Positions 24,010-36,899 of a DNA stretch of 64,000 bases are shown piece by piece. The notes below the pieces were generated by a model. That model was not told the origin of the DNA and did no database searches. It saw nothing but the letters and a program-made list of their open reading frames with translations. Source of the stretch: Warburgia ugandensis (lineage: Eukaryota; Streptophyta; Magnoliopsida; Canellales; Canellaceae); contig CP141135.1 in NCBI GenBank assembly GCA_035236585.1, forward strand, positions 74,253,057 to 74,317,056. The letters are read 5' to 3'. Position 1 is the first letter of the stretch; every line of letters starts with the position of its first letter. A program made the translations under genes and the position numbers.

Positions 24010-25550
24010 ACTGACACTTTTGAGATGTTGGGACCAAAAACCGCTAGGTGGAAGGTGGTTTTGTTATTTGAAAACAGGCTACTTTTCTTTGTTCTTGTAC
24101 TGAAAGCTGTTTGGAGGCTAGAAACCGCGTGGTTTTGGGACTCGTCCTTAAATCCAAGTTGCTAAAGCGGTTTTGATCCAAGAGTAAAAGGGCACAAGAA
24201 CCTATTCTAACCACCACTGCCTTTAACCTTCCATAACCCCCCTGCCTCTGTTCTGTTGTGTTCATCTTTTCTGTCTTGTTTTTCACTTGGGTATCTCGTT
24301 CTTTTTAATTTCATAACCATCACTTTCATTTCTTTTCCTCTTTTATACAATTTATTATAACACTTCCATCAACATGTTCCAAGCTTTGCCAACAAATTTA
24401 TTTTCCTATCATATGTGTGTAGCTGCTGTTCCACCCTAAAAAAAATGTAGCTGCTGTTTTCTCTAATGGCTTTCAGCTATGGTTGCTACACTTCCATTAC
24501 CACAATCTCCACTTGTAGGAAACATTTTCATCAGTCACCTTATTGGGACATGAATTTCAGAGAAAGCTATGCTTAATAATAGACTTAACAGTACTCTACT
24601 TTCCACTTCTAGGAAACATTTTCATCACTCATTTGTATAGCTTTTCTTATGGGGAAATGAATTCCACAGTCCCATAATTAATTATAGAGCCATTATAAGT
24701 AGCTTTAAAAGTCTGTTCGCGTTCTCAATTTCCTTCTTAAATACAGTTTCAAATATGTTATGGGTTACTTGGTTCTTACATCTCACTAGTGATAAACAAA
24801 TCAACGAATTCATACTCCGACTCACCCAATTAGAAAATTGCAGTAGTACAAACTGCAAGGGTCCTTAACCGTACAAGCAAATATGTTGATAATTATATCA
24901 AGAGGAACACCCATAACAGCTTCTTTCCATTAAACAAGAAGCTCCCCTTTTCATGGTCAAGCTTTTCATAAGGATATGAAGAGTGGGGAGTGGATTTAAT
25001 AAGAATTGGCCCACATTTAGAAACCCCCCATTTAATGCAATCTCTGATGCAACAGAGAATGCAGGTTGCAGACTCTCTCTGTCCACATGGTCATACCCTT
25101 GGGAGCTGCCTTCCATTTGACGGTAGAAACTCTATACATTTAGCTTCTTTTTTTAATTTCCACTTGGGAATTTCTTGTCAAAGTCTAGAAAGCTTGCAAA
25201 CAGCCTTAGCATGTGGAAATGAAGAACACCCATGTGTGGTTAACCATTTCTCCCATTGCTTGCTTTCCACACCGCTTTTGTGCATATTTTCTGCATCCAC
25301 AGCTGGTTTCTTCTCCAGCTATTTTGTTCTAGACTTTCATTCCATTCTCCAATGATCAATCTGATATAAATGCATAAAAAAATTACACCTTTTTTAGGTA
25401 TAACTAACCTGAGATGGGATAACCATATGCAACCATTAAAAAACCAATTTTTTCAGTCAGAAATCTATATAGAATATGCAGATAAATGGCTTGGTTGATT
25501 GACAAAATCATATGGGCGGGAATCACGGCATGAAGATCTAACATTTAAGT
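24010..25550. other. Upstream region of expansin and spacer; no gene seen
   Basis: A small duplicated phrase (ggaaacattttcatca with flanks) occurs near 24516 and 24612. No open frame resembles a protein. Confidence 0.4.
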
Positions 25551-25559
25551 CAACCGCTT

Positions 25560-26440
25560 AAAGAGTCATTAAGAAACAGCCACCATTTCAAGGCAAAGTA
25601 GTATTTTTCTAACTTGGACCCCTTGGATTCAGGGATAAGATTGATAAGAGGGTGGGTCCTTCTCAAATGTGGAGACCTTATTGTTCTACCTATAAATGTT
25701 CTTATTTGCACCTGGGTCTCTTCTTCTTTTTTTCTCTTTTCTGAAGGGAAATTAATTACATGTATAAAAAAAAGTTAAAACAGAAGATTATTCATTTGAA
25801 GTCAACCAATTAAGGTTCTTTAGAAGACAGCCCAACCTTTCACTGCAAGGTGGTGCTTTTTCTAACTTGTACTTCTTTCATAGAGGGTCCTTCTCAAATA
25901 TGTAGTCCTTACTTTTCTACCTATTTTTTGATACATTAGTTTTCTACCTATTTTTTTTATACATTTTCTGTTCTTATTTGCACCAGATCTTTTTTTTCTA
26001 AAAGAAAAAATTTTAAAAATAAAAACAGAAGATTTTTCGTTTTAGTCAATGACTTAAGGTTCTTTAGAAGACAGACCACCATTTCACTGCAAGGTGTTAC
26101 TTTACTAACTTGGACACCATTGATTGAGGAGAAGATTGATGAGGGTCATTTCTCCAATATGTAGTCCTTATTTTTCTGCTTATTTTTCGGTAGATTTTCT
26201 GTTCTTATTTGCACTTGGGTCTTACTTTTTTAGAGGAAAAGTCAAAGAAATAAAATAAAATAAAATAAAGAAGATCAATCTTTTTAAGTCAGCATCTTTA
26301 GGTCTTTAGAAGACAGGTCACCATTTCACTGCCAAGTGCTATTTTCCAACTTCAACTCCTTTGATTGAGGGAGTGGATTGATGAGGAGGGTCATTATCAA
26401 ATATGTAGTCCTTATTTTTCAACCTATTTTTTTCATTTAT
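25560..26440. repeat. Tandem repeat, about 245-bp unit, about 3.6 copies
   Basis: Four successive blocks share the order ctttagaagacag, then accatttcactgcaaggtg, then taacttggacncctttgattga, then gggtcnttctcaaatatgtagtccttattttt, then ttctgttcttatttgcac. The word accatttcac (or its variant) begins at about 25582, 25834, 26078 and 26320, giving spacings of about 252, 244 and 242. The copies differ at perhaps a fifth of positions, so the array is old. No coding function is apparent. Confidence 0.8.
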
Positions 26441-26449
26441 GCATCATAA

Positions 26450-28380
26450 ATTACAGAAACAGAAAACAAAACAAAAGGAACAGCAAGCAAAATGAATATT
26501 TACAGCCACATTCAGCGGTGGTTATTTCCATCTTTAGCGCTTCGTCTGCTGTGGTGAAAAATTAGGTGCAGAGCCCCATGGCATGAGCAGTTTGTTGTGA
26601 AGGGCATCATCAGAATTCTTGACTGGAATTGTATTCTTCTACGGATGGCTGGTTACACATGATCCTGCCATTTTGTTTCTCTCACTTCAGGGGTAAAAAA
26701 TCTGTGCATTTTGATGCCTGGTTTGTCTCCATCTGTAAAAATGAGAGGAATTTGAATTGGGTTTGGTTTGGTTTCTTAAGATTTTTCCTGCCATTTAGCA
26801 ACTTGATAGCGATCTGTTACAGTTTCTTAATGCCCACGTATCCTTGGCACATGCAACTCCTTTGGATTTTCCTCTCTCTCTCTCTCTAGTGCGTTTGGCT
26901 CTGCACATTCTTCCAAGTCAATTCAACGGAGCAAAACAGCCAGAAAAAACCAGGAATTGAATTCCACCCGTTGGTGGGAAACTTTGTGGCCTAGAGACTT
27001 TAGAGTAACTTCCTGAAATGACTTTTGTGTGGACTGACTGGTTTAGCCTTGAGATGTGATAAATAGACACATGTCGGGTATGGTTTCAGTGAAGGGATGA
27101 GTCTCTATGGACCGTAGAGCAGGGGTAAAATGGTCATTTAAAGTGGGGGCAGTCAAATCCTTGTCGCCAGGATTGATGGCTTGGATTGTCTCCATCTTAT
27201 CTTGCTGGATTAATGGTTATCTCCTTATCTAATTGCATGAATGGCTAAGATAGAAAACGTAACGGGTTTGAAAAGGGCATTTTGATCATTCAAATTATGG
27301 GTGTCTTTATCACTTCCTAGAAAAAAAAGATACCGTGTTGTCGTTTTCCATTACGACTAGAGAAGTCTTGTGTGTAGCTTAACTTGGGCCTACCCATGAT
27401 AAATCCACATGATCCGAACTGTTTATCTCAGTGGTTTGCCATGATAATAATATTACATGGAAACGACGTGATTGTAACACATGATCCATGATCTTCTTTG
27501 CTAGTGAATGATCTAGATCACTTAATACATGCCCATCCATTAGACGGTCCAACAGATAAACGGATGATATTGACAGGAAGATGGACCCCACCAGTGGAAG
27601 AGATACCAACAAAACCACCGAAATAACGCCGATAACCGCCTTGTCGTTTTCACTTGGCACATCGGATCGATTTTTCTTTGTTCTCTATTTCCTTTTACTT
27701 TTTCCTTTAATCTAGACCGTCCATCTCGTTTTTTCTCCCGACCCCCCTCCGATTCTGCTGTCGTACTATATTTTCTTCCTTCTGCATTTCGCCTGTCACT
27801 TTCAACAACAGTCGAAGGGGATCTCATTCTGCCTAGCTAAAAGTCAAGGAACAACATCATTTACGTCGCAGACTGTTGGAAAAATTAACCCTGGTTAAGG
27901 AAATTCTTTGGTTAATCTAAATTAACCTATGGATATTGGACTGGTTGAAAAAAATTTCTAACCGCTATTTTCTCTAACTTTTTTTGCTTTCTACGTTTTT
28001 TTCAGTTAATCAAATGTCACCTTCTCATTATACCTACACTATAGCTAAAATAAACACATTGTGTATATCCATATAATAATCAAAACTTCTAGATTTTAAT
28101 TCCTCTCTTTTGCGTCAAAATAGTCTGGCAATAAGTCTTGCAAAATTGACTCTTTTTTATTCTATTAGAGCTATTTTGACATGCTTATGGCCAAATAAAT
28201 AGCTTTGTAGATGAATGTAATCAATCAAATTAGAAAATGAAAAGATTGGTACAAGTTATTCTAAGATTATACAATTTTGCAACTCAATTTAAGCTTTTAG
28301 GACTTGATTAAATTGGCATTTAAGAGGTTATTATACACAATGAAAGAATTAATATGGTATTCAACTACTAAATGAAACTA
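26450..28380. other. Spacer without recognised genes
   Basis: Contains a short (CT)n run at 26872-26888. Around 27030-27600 are phrases of the taccatgat-gatccacatgat-aactgttt kind that recur in degraded small transposons. No protein-like frame is seen. Confidence 0.4.
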
Positions 28381-28383
28381 AAT

Positions 28384-28462
28384 CATGTACCAACTATAGA
28401 TATCGTCGTCGTCGTCAGACCTTATCTCAATTAAGAGTCGGCCATGTACCAACTATAGATAT
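28384..28462 (-). mobile_element. 39-bp RTE LINE 3'-end micro-insertion with 20-bp direct repeats
   Basis: The word catgtaccaactatagatat occurs at 28384-28403 and again, identical, at 28443-28462. The 39 bases between (28404-28442), read on the minus strand, are gccgactcttaattgagata followed by aggtctgacgacgacgacg. This is the 3' terminus of the RTE LINE at 51.4-53.7 kb (gccgacccctaattgggata-aggtcttgatgatgatg). It is therefore an extremely 5'-truncated LINE insertion with its target-site duplication. Confidence 0.85.
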
Positions 28463-28464
28463 GG

Positions 28465-31085
28465 ACACAGTTATGCCTGTCACAACTAGAAATTTTAGGT
28501 AACCAACATGTTGCAATGGCACCTTAGTCATCGAAACCAAATTTTTTGTTAACTTTATTTTTCCCCCATGTATCTGCCGTTTTTTTAAAATAACCCGTTC
28601 TATATTTTTCTACTTGGGTACTATCCAATTTATGACATTTTATTTTCCTTCTTGGTCTTGTTTCCACTTTACCAAGTTTTATCGTCTCTGTACTGTTCCA
28701 CACTCAATGTAATGAAGATTTTAGGTCTAGAGTAATGTATAGTAATCATAGTTACAAAGTTATAAGTTCAAAAAAGTAAAAAAAAAATTAAAGATGGAAA
28801 TTTCTAAGAATTAAAAAATAAATAATAGCAACTCATTTAACAACTTCTTACGCATAAAGTTATATTATTATATTAAAAATAAAACACCATTATCCTAAAT
28901 GAGATTTATATTACTACATAGAAACTTCATGCTTAGGATTGAAGTGTTTTAAAAAAAACCCAAAAATGAAATCTCACAAAAAGAAAAGGTTGTAAAAAGA
29001 TGGATTTTAAACAGAAATAAAAAATAAAAAATAAATCTCTAAGAAAACAAGTTTGATTGAAAATGGCAGGCATTTTTAGAGTAATATTTTGATAGGATTT
29101 TAGAAAGAAGAATTTTAACAGAAAACATGGATATATTTCCAAGAAAAATAAGTTTTATTGAAAAAGGCAAGTTTTTTTAAAGTTTGATAGGGCACACAAA
29201 AATGGCATAATATTTTAACTAAATTTAAAATAATAATAAAAAAAAAAAAAAAAAGCTCCTTGTAAGTATGGAGTAATTAAGAAAATGTGAGATTTAGATA
29301 GGTTAATGCTGTAGCTAAGTGAATATTCTCATCCAGGCATGATCTGGAATGCTGTCCTTTCCCAACTGAATTCTTGATGGAGAGAATCAAGGAATTGATT
29401 TCTTTATAGAGAAATGGAGCCCATGCTGTGATTTAGATGTGATGGGTGCCCGTGATCATTGCAAACTTGCCCAAGAAAGGGATGGCTGAATCTTTTCAAT
29501 GGATTGGGTGGGTCTTACTCCTACCACCCCCATTTCACTGCTCTGAAAAGTTCATGGCTGCACTCAAAGTGTTGTAAACATTCAAAGTAGACTGACCCAA
29601 GTGTTTGGTGAAATTGGATTCCATTCAAGTTCTAGTTTATGATGGTGGGTTTATTTATGCTTCTAAACAGGCGAGGAGGAATTGATTTCCGGGGTTGGAA
29701 TTTGAGCCGACTTGAGTTTAGGGCGGGTGCATATCAAATCACGAAGAAATTCACTGCCGACAGTGTGCATGCAGTTAAAAGTTTCTCCCCCACCCAAGTT
29801 CAAATTTTGGACCGGATGGCTGCCCGGGGGCCGTAAAGCTGGACTTCGATTGTACTTTCAGCCGCTGTAGTAAACTCGTAATTATCTGTCGGTCCCACCA
29901 CGTGGAAACTCATATAATACGGATTGATGGAGAAGAACAAATGCGCACACGAGCACATGATACTTGTAATCCCATTGACAAGACCTAATGAGGCAACATT
30001 GTCAAGTTAAGTATCTTCTTTCTCCTTAATTGTGGAAATTAGTGACTTTATCAAGTGCTTTTCTCTTATTTCCGCCGCGAATCAGGGGAACCATGAACGG
30101 TGCAGATCAAATAGAGAGGAAAATCGGATTGAACGATAGCGGATTTATCCATAAAGACAAGAAGTGGGCCCAATCCCTTCACCGATGTTCTCGGAGTGTC
30201 GTGCTTAATTTAAATGTAGAATTGAGAAGATGAGGTCAAGACAATGAGACTTTAGCCAATGGAGGCTGATTTGGCCTGGTTTTGAAGGGGGAAGGCTGGA
30301 CAAATCTGAAGATGAATGGCGATTCTCTGCCCATAGTCAATATTTTTAAATGTGGGTGCTTCTTCTTTCCATGGGATATCACTTTGATACGTGTCTCACA
30401 CGATTCTTTGATTGGATTAAACTTTAAAGCAATCACTAATGCTTTCCAAGTCATTTTGCATGGATGTGAGATTACTGTGAAGAAAAGCATATTTTTAGAG
30501 AAATGCTATCAAGACTGAGTTTCTTGACTGACTCTAAGTCCCCGACCAAGTAAGCCCGTCTATCTTATTCAGCTTGCTGTAGATTAACTAGACACCAAAA
30601 TTCATGACCGTCGGATGATTTTAGCTAAGCCGATTTGAGATTTTATATTGTAAAATTGAAATTTCAGCCAAAAAAAATAGTAACCAGATGCATTGATATC
30701 AGGTGACCTTGTATATGATTCATATACTGCATTTACACACTCATCGGATTGATGCTTACATTGTTGTGCATTCTAACATAAAAGTTAGATATGTATATAA
30801 CAAAAGAGAGCTAAAGATAGATGTTCATCTCTTTTCTCTATTAGATCTATCAGAATTAAGACATCCAGTCTCAATCATCTTGTCCCAATGTATCTTCTCA
30901 CCATCTTATTGCCAATCTTCATAAATCCAGTAAAACCTAGAGCTAAAGGGTCAAGCTTTAATGCACTCTGGAACCCACCAAACAGTATACAACATGGATA
31001 GTAAGTGATCTTGTCTACGTATGAGATATACATTGAGGGCCTTTTGCCAACCTTGTGGCTAAGGTGGTCCATCACCTTTATTCAC
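28465..31085. other. AT-rich spacer without recognised genes
   Basis: 28700-29260 is strongly A/T-rich with a run of A at 29239-29255. The remainder to 31085 has no frame resembling a protein and no clear transposon boundary. Confidence 0.4.
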
Positions 31086-31109
31086 AGCTGAAAACCACGC
31101 AAAGGAAAC

Positions 31110-31280
31110 TAAAGCCAAGATAACCTAGTGGTTGCTTGAGGCGCTTTGCTTGTTAACCTTTTCACAAAGTCACGGGTTCGAGGCGTGGATCTCCCTCTTT
31201 CTAGTAGGATGAGTGTGTGGGTGGTTTACTTTCAAAGAATCTTCACTGTGGAAAAAGAAAAGAAAAGAAAAGAAAAAACC
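31110..31280 (+). mobile_element. tRNA-derived SINE-like element
   Basis: It shows an A-box-like taacctagtgg (31121-31131) and a B-box-like gggttcgaggc (31174-31184) at tRNA-like spacing, then an unrelated body and a tail of repeated gaaaa units (about 31250-31277). This is the layout of a Pol III SINE other than Au. No clean target duplication was found (aaaaccac occurs on both sides, which is too short to count). Confidence 0.5.
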
Positions 31281-31289
31281 ACCCATAAG

Positions 31290-32427
31290 TAGGGCGAGAC
31301 CAAACACATGGTAGACCATGTGAAAGAGAATTTTCAAACAGTGACAATGGACTAGAATTGAAAACCAAGTAGGAAATCAAGCTCAAGCAGCAGCTACATT
31401 CCCCTCCCTTTCTGTGATTAAGTGAGCATGACAGGTTCAGATCCTGTAAGAAGACTCTTCCCTTCTGTTAAGTATTGCAATCCAGCTATATGTCTCATGC
31501 ATTAATGCATCCACTACTTGATGCTTTCCTTTGAACATAAACCACAAGTCTCATGACAAGTTGGTCCACATGTAAAGGCACTAAAGAAACCCACATCTTA
31601 GACTACCACAATTAGCTCCCATAATGCTTCAATCATTCAATCCCTACCTTACCTGATTAAATTCCAAGACAATGTCTTATGGGTTTTATCCAACTAAAAA
31701 ATAAAGTTTTTTGGATGCAGAATAGTTGTAATTCTTCATTTTAATTTCGCCTGTGTCTTTTTAACGTACTCGTTGTTTGTTATGGTGTTAACGACTGATT
31801 AGAAATTGATACATCATTAGACACAGACTGTTCTGTTCAGAAAGTCAATTTCTTAGAAGGGTCTCTTACATGCTTAAAAGAGACGTGGCTTAACTCATTG
31901 GGACTTAAAATGGGAAAACACTGACATGTACGGCTAAATATGTTGCACCATTTAAGATAGGGGATAGCAGAAAGATCATAGTCTGGCGCCCTCCTCACAT
32001 GGAGCTCACATGGCCGCATGAGAAACTTGACCATGAATACCAACACAAACACATGCACAACACAAGTAGGTAGCTTTTATGTTATGGCTTTAATATAACT
32101 GTGAGCAGAACCCCATTTCAAACATGACCCTCAAAAGCCCAGCACATGGCATAACTGCAAAGGTCCCTTTGTTTGGTAAAAGATGTTTCTCTTACATGCC
32201 AATCTGATGCTAGGGCTTAGACCCATCCTTACGGAGTTACCATAATGCCAGGGTCAAATGCCTTAGATATTTATACAAACCTTCCTATTTTCATCACAAA
32301 CTCTTGTGGTTTGTGAAAATGTATAGTAAAATCTCCTTCAATATATATTTGTAAATTAATTATCCTACTAAGCCAATATAAAGTGTCTGATACTAATTTG
32401 GGTCAATGTGGTAAATTAACAAACTCA

Positions 32428-32526
<99 letters not shown>

Positions 32527-35500
32527 TATATAAAGGCAGTGCATATTCTGTTGGAGATAAAATTAGAAAGGAGAGATGTTTGTTTATCTATAGGAGAAAA
32601 TTAGAAATGATAGATATTTATTTGCTGTTTGATAAAAAATTAGAGAGCTGGAAAGAAAAATAGGCAGAGACAACAGGCAAGAGGGGTTATACTAAGAAAG
32701 ATAGAAATTTAGTGGTTGTTAAAAAAATGCAAAAAGTACACATACCTAGCTAAATTAATACAAAAATATGCAACTAGAGTTTATTAATTTAATGAGCTTA
32801 TTCAATAAAATGAAATCCCCACTAGGGTTTTGTTATAGTACTACATGCAATGCCACTTGAAGCCAAGCAAAACATGAACCAAAAGTAATCTTTCACGAAA
32901 GGTGGTGCACCTTCTAGCTAGCTTAAACATTCGTTACAGTGTATCATGATGCTAGAGTTAAGTCCCTTAGATATTTACAACAACCTGGCTAACTATTCCC
33001 CCATTATAGACTCTTATGGCCAGTGAAAATGAACCACAGGCAATTCCACTTGAAGCCAAGCAGAAACATCAACCGCATGTAATCTTTCATTAAAAGTGGT
33101 GTCACCGTCCTAGTTTTATCTTCAATGACCAGAACCCTGCATGCTTATGTCAAATTCTAAGAACATGATAATGACGTAGTCGGCGGACCTGCTGGCTACA
33201 GATCTAAATGGGTCCAATAGAGCTCACTGTGAGGCAACAGAGGACAAGCGCACGCTATATGAGGTTTGGTGAAGGGCAGGAGTTGTGTCTTATGGCCTGC
33301 CGAATGTGCCGTTGTTCGGTGTACCACCAGCAGTGCACATGGAGGGAAATGGTCCCCAAGATGGGACCAAAGGATGATAGGATCTGCTGAGGAAGGGGGG
33401 TTGGGAGTCCATGGGCTTTACATTAAAAGGTGTAGGAGACTATCCAAGAAAACAACAAGTTGGTTGGAGTAAATGTGGGAAGTTTGATGGGTATGCGTGG
33501 GTTGATGGAAACCCTGCCTTGGGTGTGTACGTCTTTGTGTAGATAGAGTTGTGATGTTTGGTGTTGAAGTCCCCCTCTTTATGATAACTACGTCTTCTGC
33601 TAGGAATCTCACCATTTCAACGAGAAGAGAAATCAATTCCAACCGCAAAGGTATTGAAACCAACTTGGGTCCTGTCCAATTTCTATCCTGATACGTACCT
33701 TGGCCATTCCTCCATCTACTTGAGAATTCAAGTATATCAACCTATTCATATTTGAAAGTACAAACCGATACTTGGATCTTTTCCTCCTCAATTTCTTTGT
33801 ACCATAAACGCATTCATGGAGGGATGATATTAGCAGACACCGACGTGGGATGTTTGGCGCCATACAATATAGCCACAAAGTTCGGATTCCGGAATAAGTC
33901 GCAAGGCAAAAAGTCATAAAATTTGCAAAAAAGAAAAAGAGCAGCTTAAGGTTAAAAATAATAATAATTACAAGTACATAAATTTAAATCTTTTAATTTA
34001 TAATGTTTACCAGATTTAAAGATAATATTTGATAAATTATTCTTCAAATTTGAGTTTTAGTTTAAGAAGTTCATGTTTCATTTGATAAATTCGCCCAAAT
34101 TTGAAAATGTCTAAGAACGTTGGAATTATCTAAGAAAATTTTGGGAGACTAAAAAGTCAGGAGTTCTTTTAAAAATTTTCAATTATTCAAACTTTTTGTA
34201 ATTGCAAGCTGAGCCATGTTTAACAACTAGAAGTATCATTCTATAACTTGCAAATACTTTCTTTAGTTTTATTTTTAGCACACAAGTAGGTTTTTATGAA
34301 TAATCCTAAACCAACAAGCGACTTGAAGCCATGACCTAGCATAAGAAGGTCCCTTCATCCACCATTGTGGTAGAAGGCTAGGACTCCTGGAAGTATCTTC
34401 ACATTACTTTTTTCTTTAATATTGAAAAGCACACCTACGAGCAATGTCAAACTCCTAATCTACCTTCATAGAAGATCCCTCTAGCACCATTATGCCAGAA
34501 GGCTTTAGCTTATACATCAGCTAACATCATTTACAAAAAGCTGAGGTGGTCAAGTTATATGAGATTATAAGATGGGCAATCTTGAGGGATCTGGTGCATT
34601 AGTGATGGTATGATTGCAGGATGTGATTGTTGTTCCTGTGGAAAATTTTCAAAGTTTATGTTGCAACATATAAATTAGACCCAGCAGCTATTCCCAATGT
34701 GACATGAAGTAGAGCCTTATTTATAATATATTGAGTCCCACTAGGTGTAAACGCCTTTACTTCTTTATGTATGGTTATTTTTTTATATAGATCTAAGCCA
34801 TTAGTCATATTCTTCTGTAGACACCCTTATTTTTGCTACAATGAAAAGCCTTTTGTCATCAAGAAAATCATCAAGAAAACATCAAGGGAGCACCTCCATG
34901 CCACCTCCCCAAGCAACTCGTGCACAAGAGAGTGGAAAAGTGGTAGTATGGTGGTACCACTAAAACAGATTTGTGGTGGTATGACCCCTCCACCTCTAAA
35001 GAACTATACCCTTGTTTTGCCACTAAAGCCTTTTGTCATTGGCAAAAAAAAAGAAAAGTCTAGGAATCACCTCAATTTATTCCCCAAGTCATACATAAAA
35101 GTCAAAAGATTGATGGTGAGGTCAGACCATCAACATATCTATGTGGTGGTATAACCATTCTGCCTCAAAAGAATCAAGCTCAAATAATTGAGGGGGTCAT
35201 TTGCATTAGCTAGGAGATGAGTCTTCTATCAAGAGGATAAAGAAAATGTTATATTATCTCTTCTAGAAATTGGCTAGGTGATAGCCTAAGAGCACTCCAC
35301 CTTTTGGACCAAAAGAGGGGCACCCCTACAGGTGGCCCTCACCAAGGCTATATATATTAAATGCCCAATTAATTATAAATTCTCTCATTGTCTCAATAAA
35401 ATTTTCAAAAATATAGATAATGACTGGGATATAATGTCATTCCCATGACATCACCAAAGAAGAGAAATCTATCTTTCACAATGGATGACAAAGAAACAAG

Positions 35501-36105
35501 TTAATGGGATCCATGCTACCTCATTAATAGGGGCCACATGTAGATGCCATTATCTCTAATATCACACTTATCCCGTCAGTCACAAAGGAAGAAAGACACT
35601 TTTACCTTGACAAGTGCCACATAAGTTTGCCATGTCATCATCCTCAACTATAATAGAAGAGGTTTCTTCAAAAGGGAACAACCTAGATAGGCATTGAAAT
35701 CAAGAGAAAGCTCTCTCTCAAATGCCCAAACTAGAGTTCCTAGTGTCTGGAAGGAGGACTCTTAGGAAATTATAGATGGCCCTTTCAACATCTTTCTTCC
35801 CCTCCTTTGATTCCTCTTCAGCTAAAACTTGATGGATTCTTCCCTTGCTCCTAACATTTCCATGAGACTCACATGCCCAATATGTAACTCTTTGCAAATG
35901 CTACATCCATAGCACCTCCTAACTATAATTTGTGTATTGTTTATTTAAAATCAACAAAGCTTTTTTAAGTTTGTTCGTCCTATTTTCAACTTGTTCTTAC
36001 TTCACGTATCCAATAATGAGTCAAACCCATATAAAATCACCTCGTTCTATTTTTGGCAGTACAATGTTAAGTAGGTGGTATACTCGTACAACCTCTACAT
36101 TGTAA
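31290..36105. other. Spacer with degraded repeats, no gene supported
   Basis: Two related segments, about 32220-32320 and 32945-33025, share ccttagatatttanaa and gtgaaaatg phrases. A local duplication of cacttgaagccaagca with flanks lies near 32850 and 33043. From 34830 to 35300 the text is rich in caccacta/gtggtggta words and resembles retroelement non-coding DNA. No polyprotein motif is seen. Confidence 0.4.
32431..32532. repeat. Compound microsatellite (GT)15(GA)32(TA)4
   Basis: Uninterrupted GT from 32431 to 32460, GA from 32461 to 32524, then a short TA run. The length of the perfect GA tract suggests a highly variable locus. Confidence 0.97.
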
Positions 36106-36128
36106 CTTGAATATGATTGTAAATCTTT

Positions 36129-36252
36129 AAAAAGGACAACTTAGCTAGTGCACTAAGCTCTCACGTATGAGAGATCAGGGGAGGGGCAGACCACAAAGGA
36201 TCTATAGTGTGTATCCTTACCTTGCATTTCTGCAAGAGGCTGTTTCCATGCC
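36129..36252 (-). mobile_element. Au SINE (copy F), 5'-truncated, 18-bp target duplication
   Basis: Minus-oriented Au SINE lacking its tRNA-like head; it keeps the core (gcctcttgcagaaatg on minus) and the 3' part. The word atatgattgtaaatcttt is found exactly on both sides, at 36111-36128 and 36253-36270. Truncation happened at insertion, since the duplication directly abuts the shortened 5' end. Confidence 0.88.
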
Positions 36253-36530
36253 ATATGATTGTAAATCTTTGCAAATCAATATTCGAGGTTGACATAAGGG
36301 TTTTTTCTAAGGATTGCTCACCATGTTCCTGAGTTATTCATACTCTATTTTCACCAACTTTTAATTCCTTACACTTTTACACTTCTCTTTTTGAGCATGT
36401 GTGAAGATAAAAATAATGAGAGAGAGGAAAATCTCAAACACTTGGCCCCGTGAACTTTAGGTCTACCTAACCATCTTGTATGTTGTACCCAATGAGGAGC
36501 AACTACACATGTGATCACCCATGATATATC

Positions 36531-36690
36531 TGTGATTTCTCATTGACTTTATTTACATTTCTATCTTTACTTTTATAAGAAAAGTGTAAGTGTATATCTT
36601 ACTTTCAATCTATGATTTCTCATTGACTTTATTTACATTTCTATCTTTACTTTTATAAGAAAAGTGTAAGTATATATCTTACTTTCTATT
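36531..36690. repeat. 80-bp tandem duplication
   Basis: 36531-36610 and 36611-36690 are nearly identical (beginning tgtgatttctcattgacttt and tatgatttctcattgacttt), differing at only a few bases. A recent local duplication. Confidence 0.93.
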
Positions 36691-36899
36691 TAGAGTAGGC
36701 TATTTCATAATTAATTTCATCTCTAATAGATGGTTTAAACAATTTCTCTCTAGAAACTTTGCAAAGTAATCATCAACTTGCCATTTGTTAGTAGAGACCA
36801 CTTCATTGACATAGTACGTACAACTCTTTTGGTTCCTTCCCACTCGGTAATCAAGGCAAATGACCTAATCTCTAAAAGTTTTGTGGAAAACTAAGTATT

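Noticed and set aside
25560-26440. Regular repeats resembling a CRISPR array
   Set aside because: Units are about 245 bp and diverged along their whole length, without short identical repeats and unique spacers; also a plant genome.
32383-32604. Open frame containing alternating Cys-Val and Arg-Glu residues
   Set aside because: A translation of the GT/GA microsatellite.
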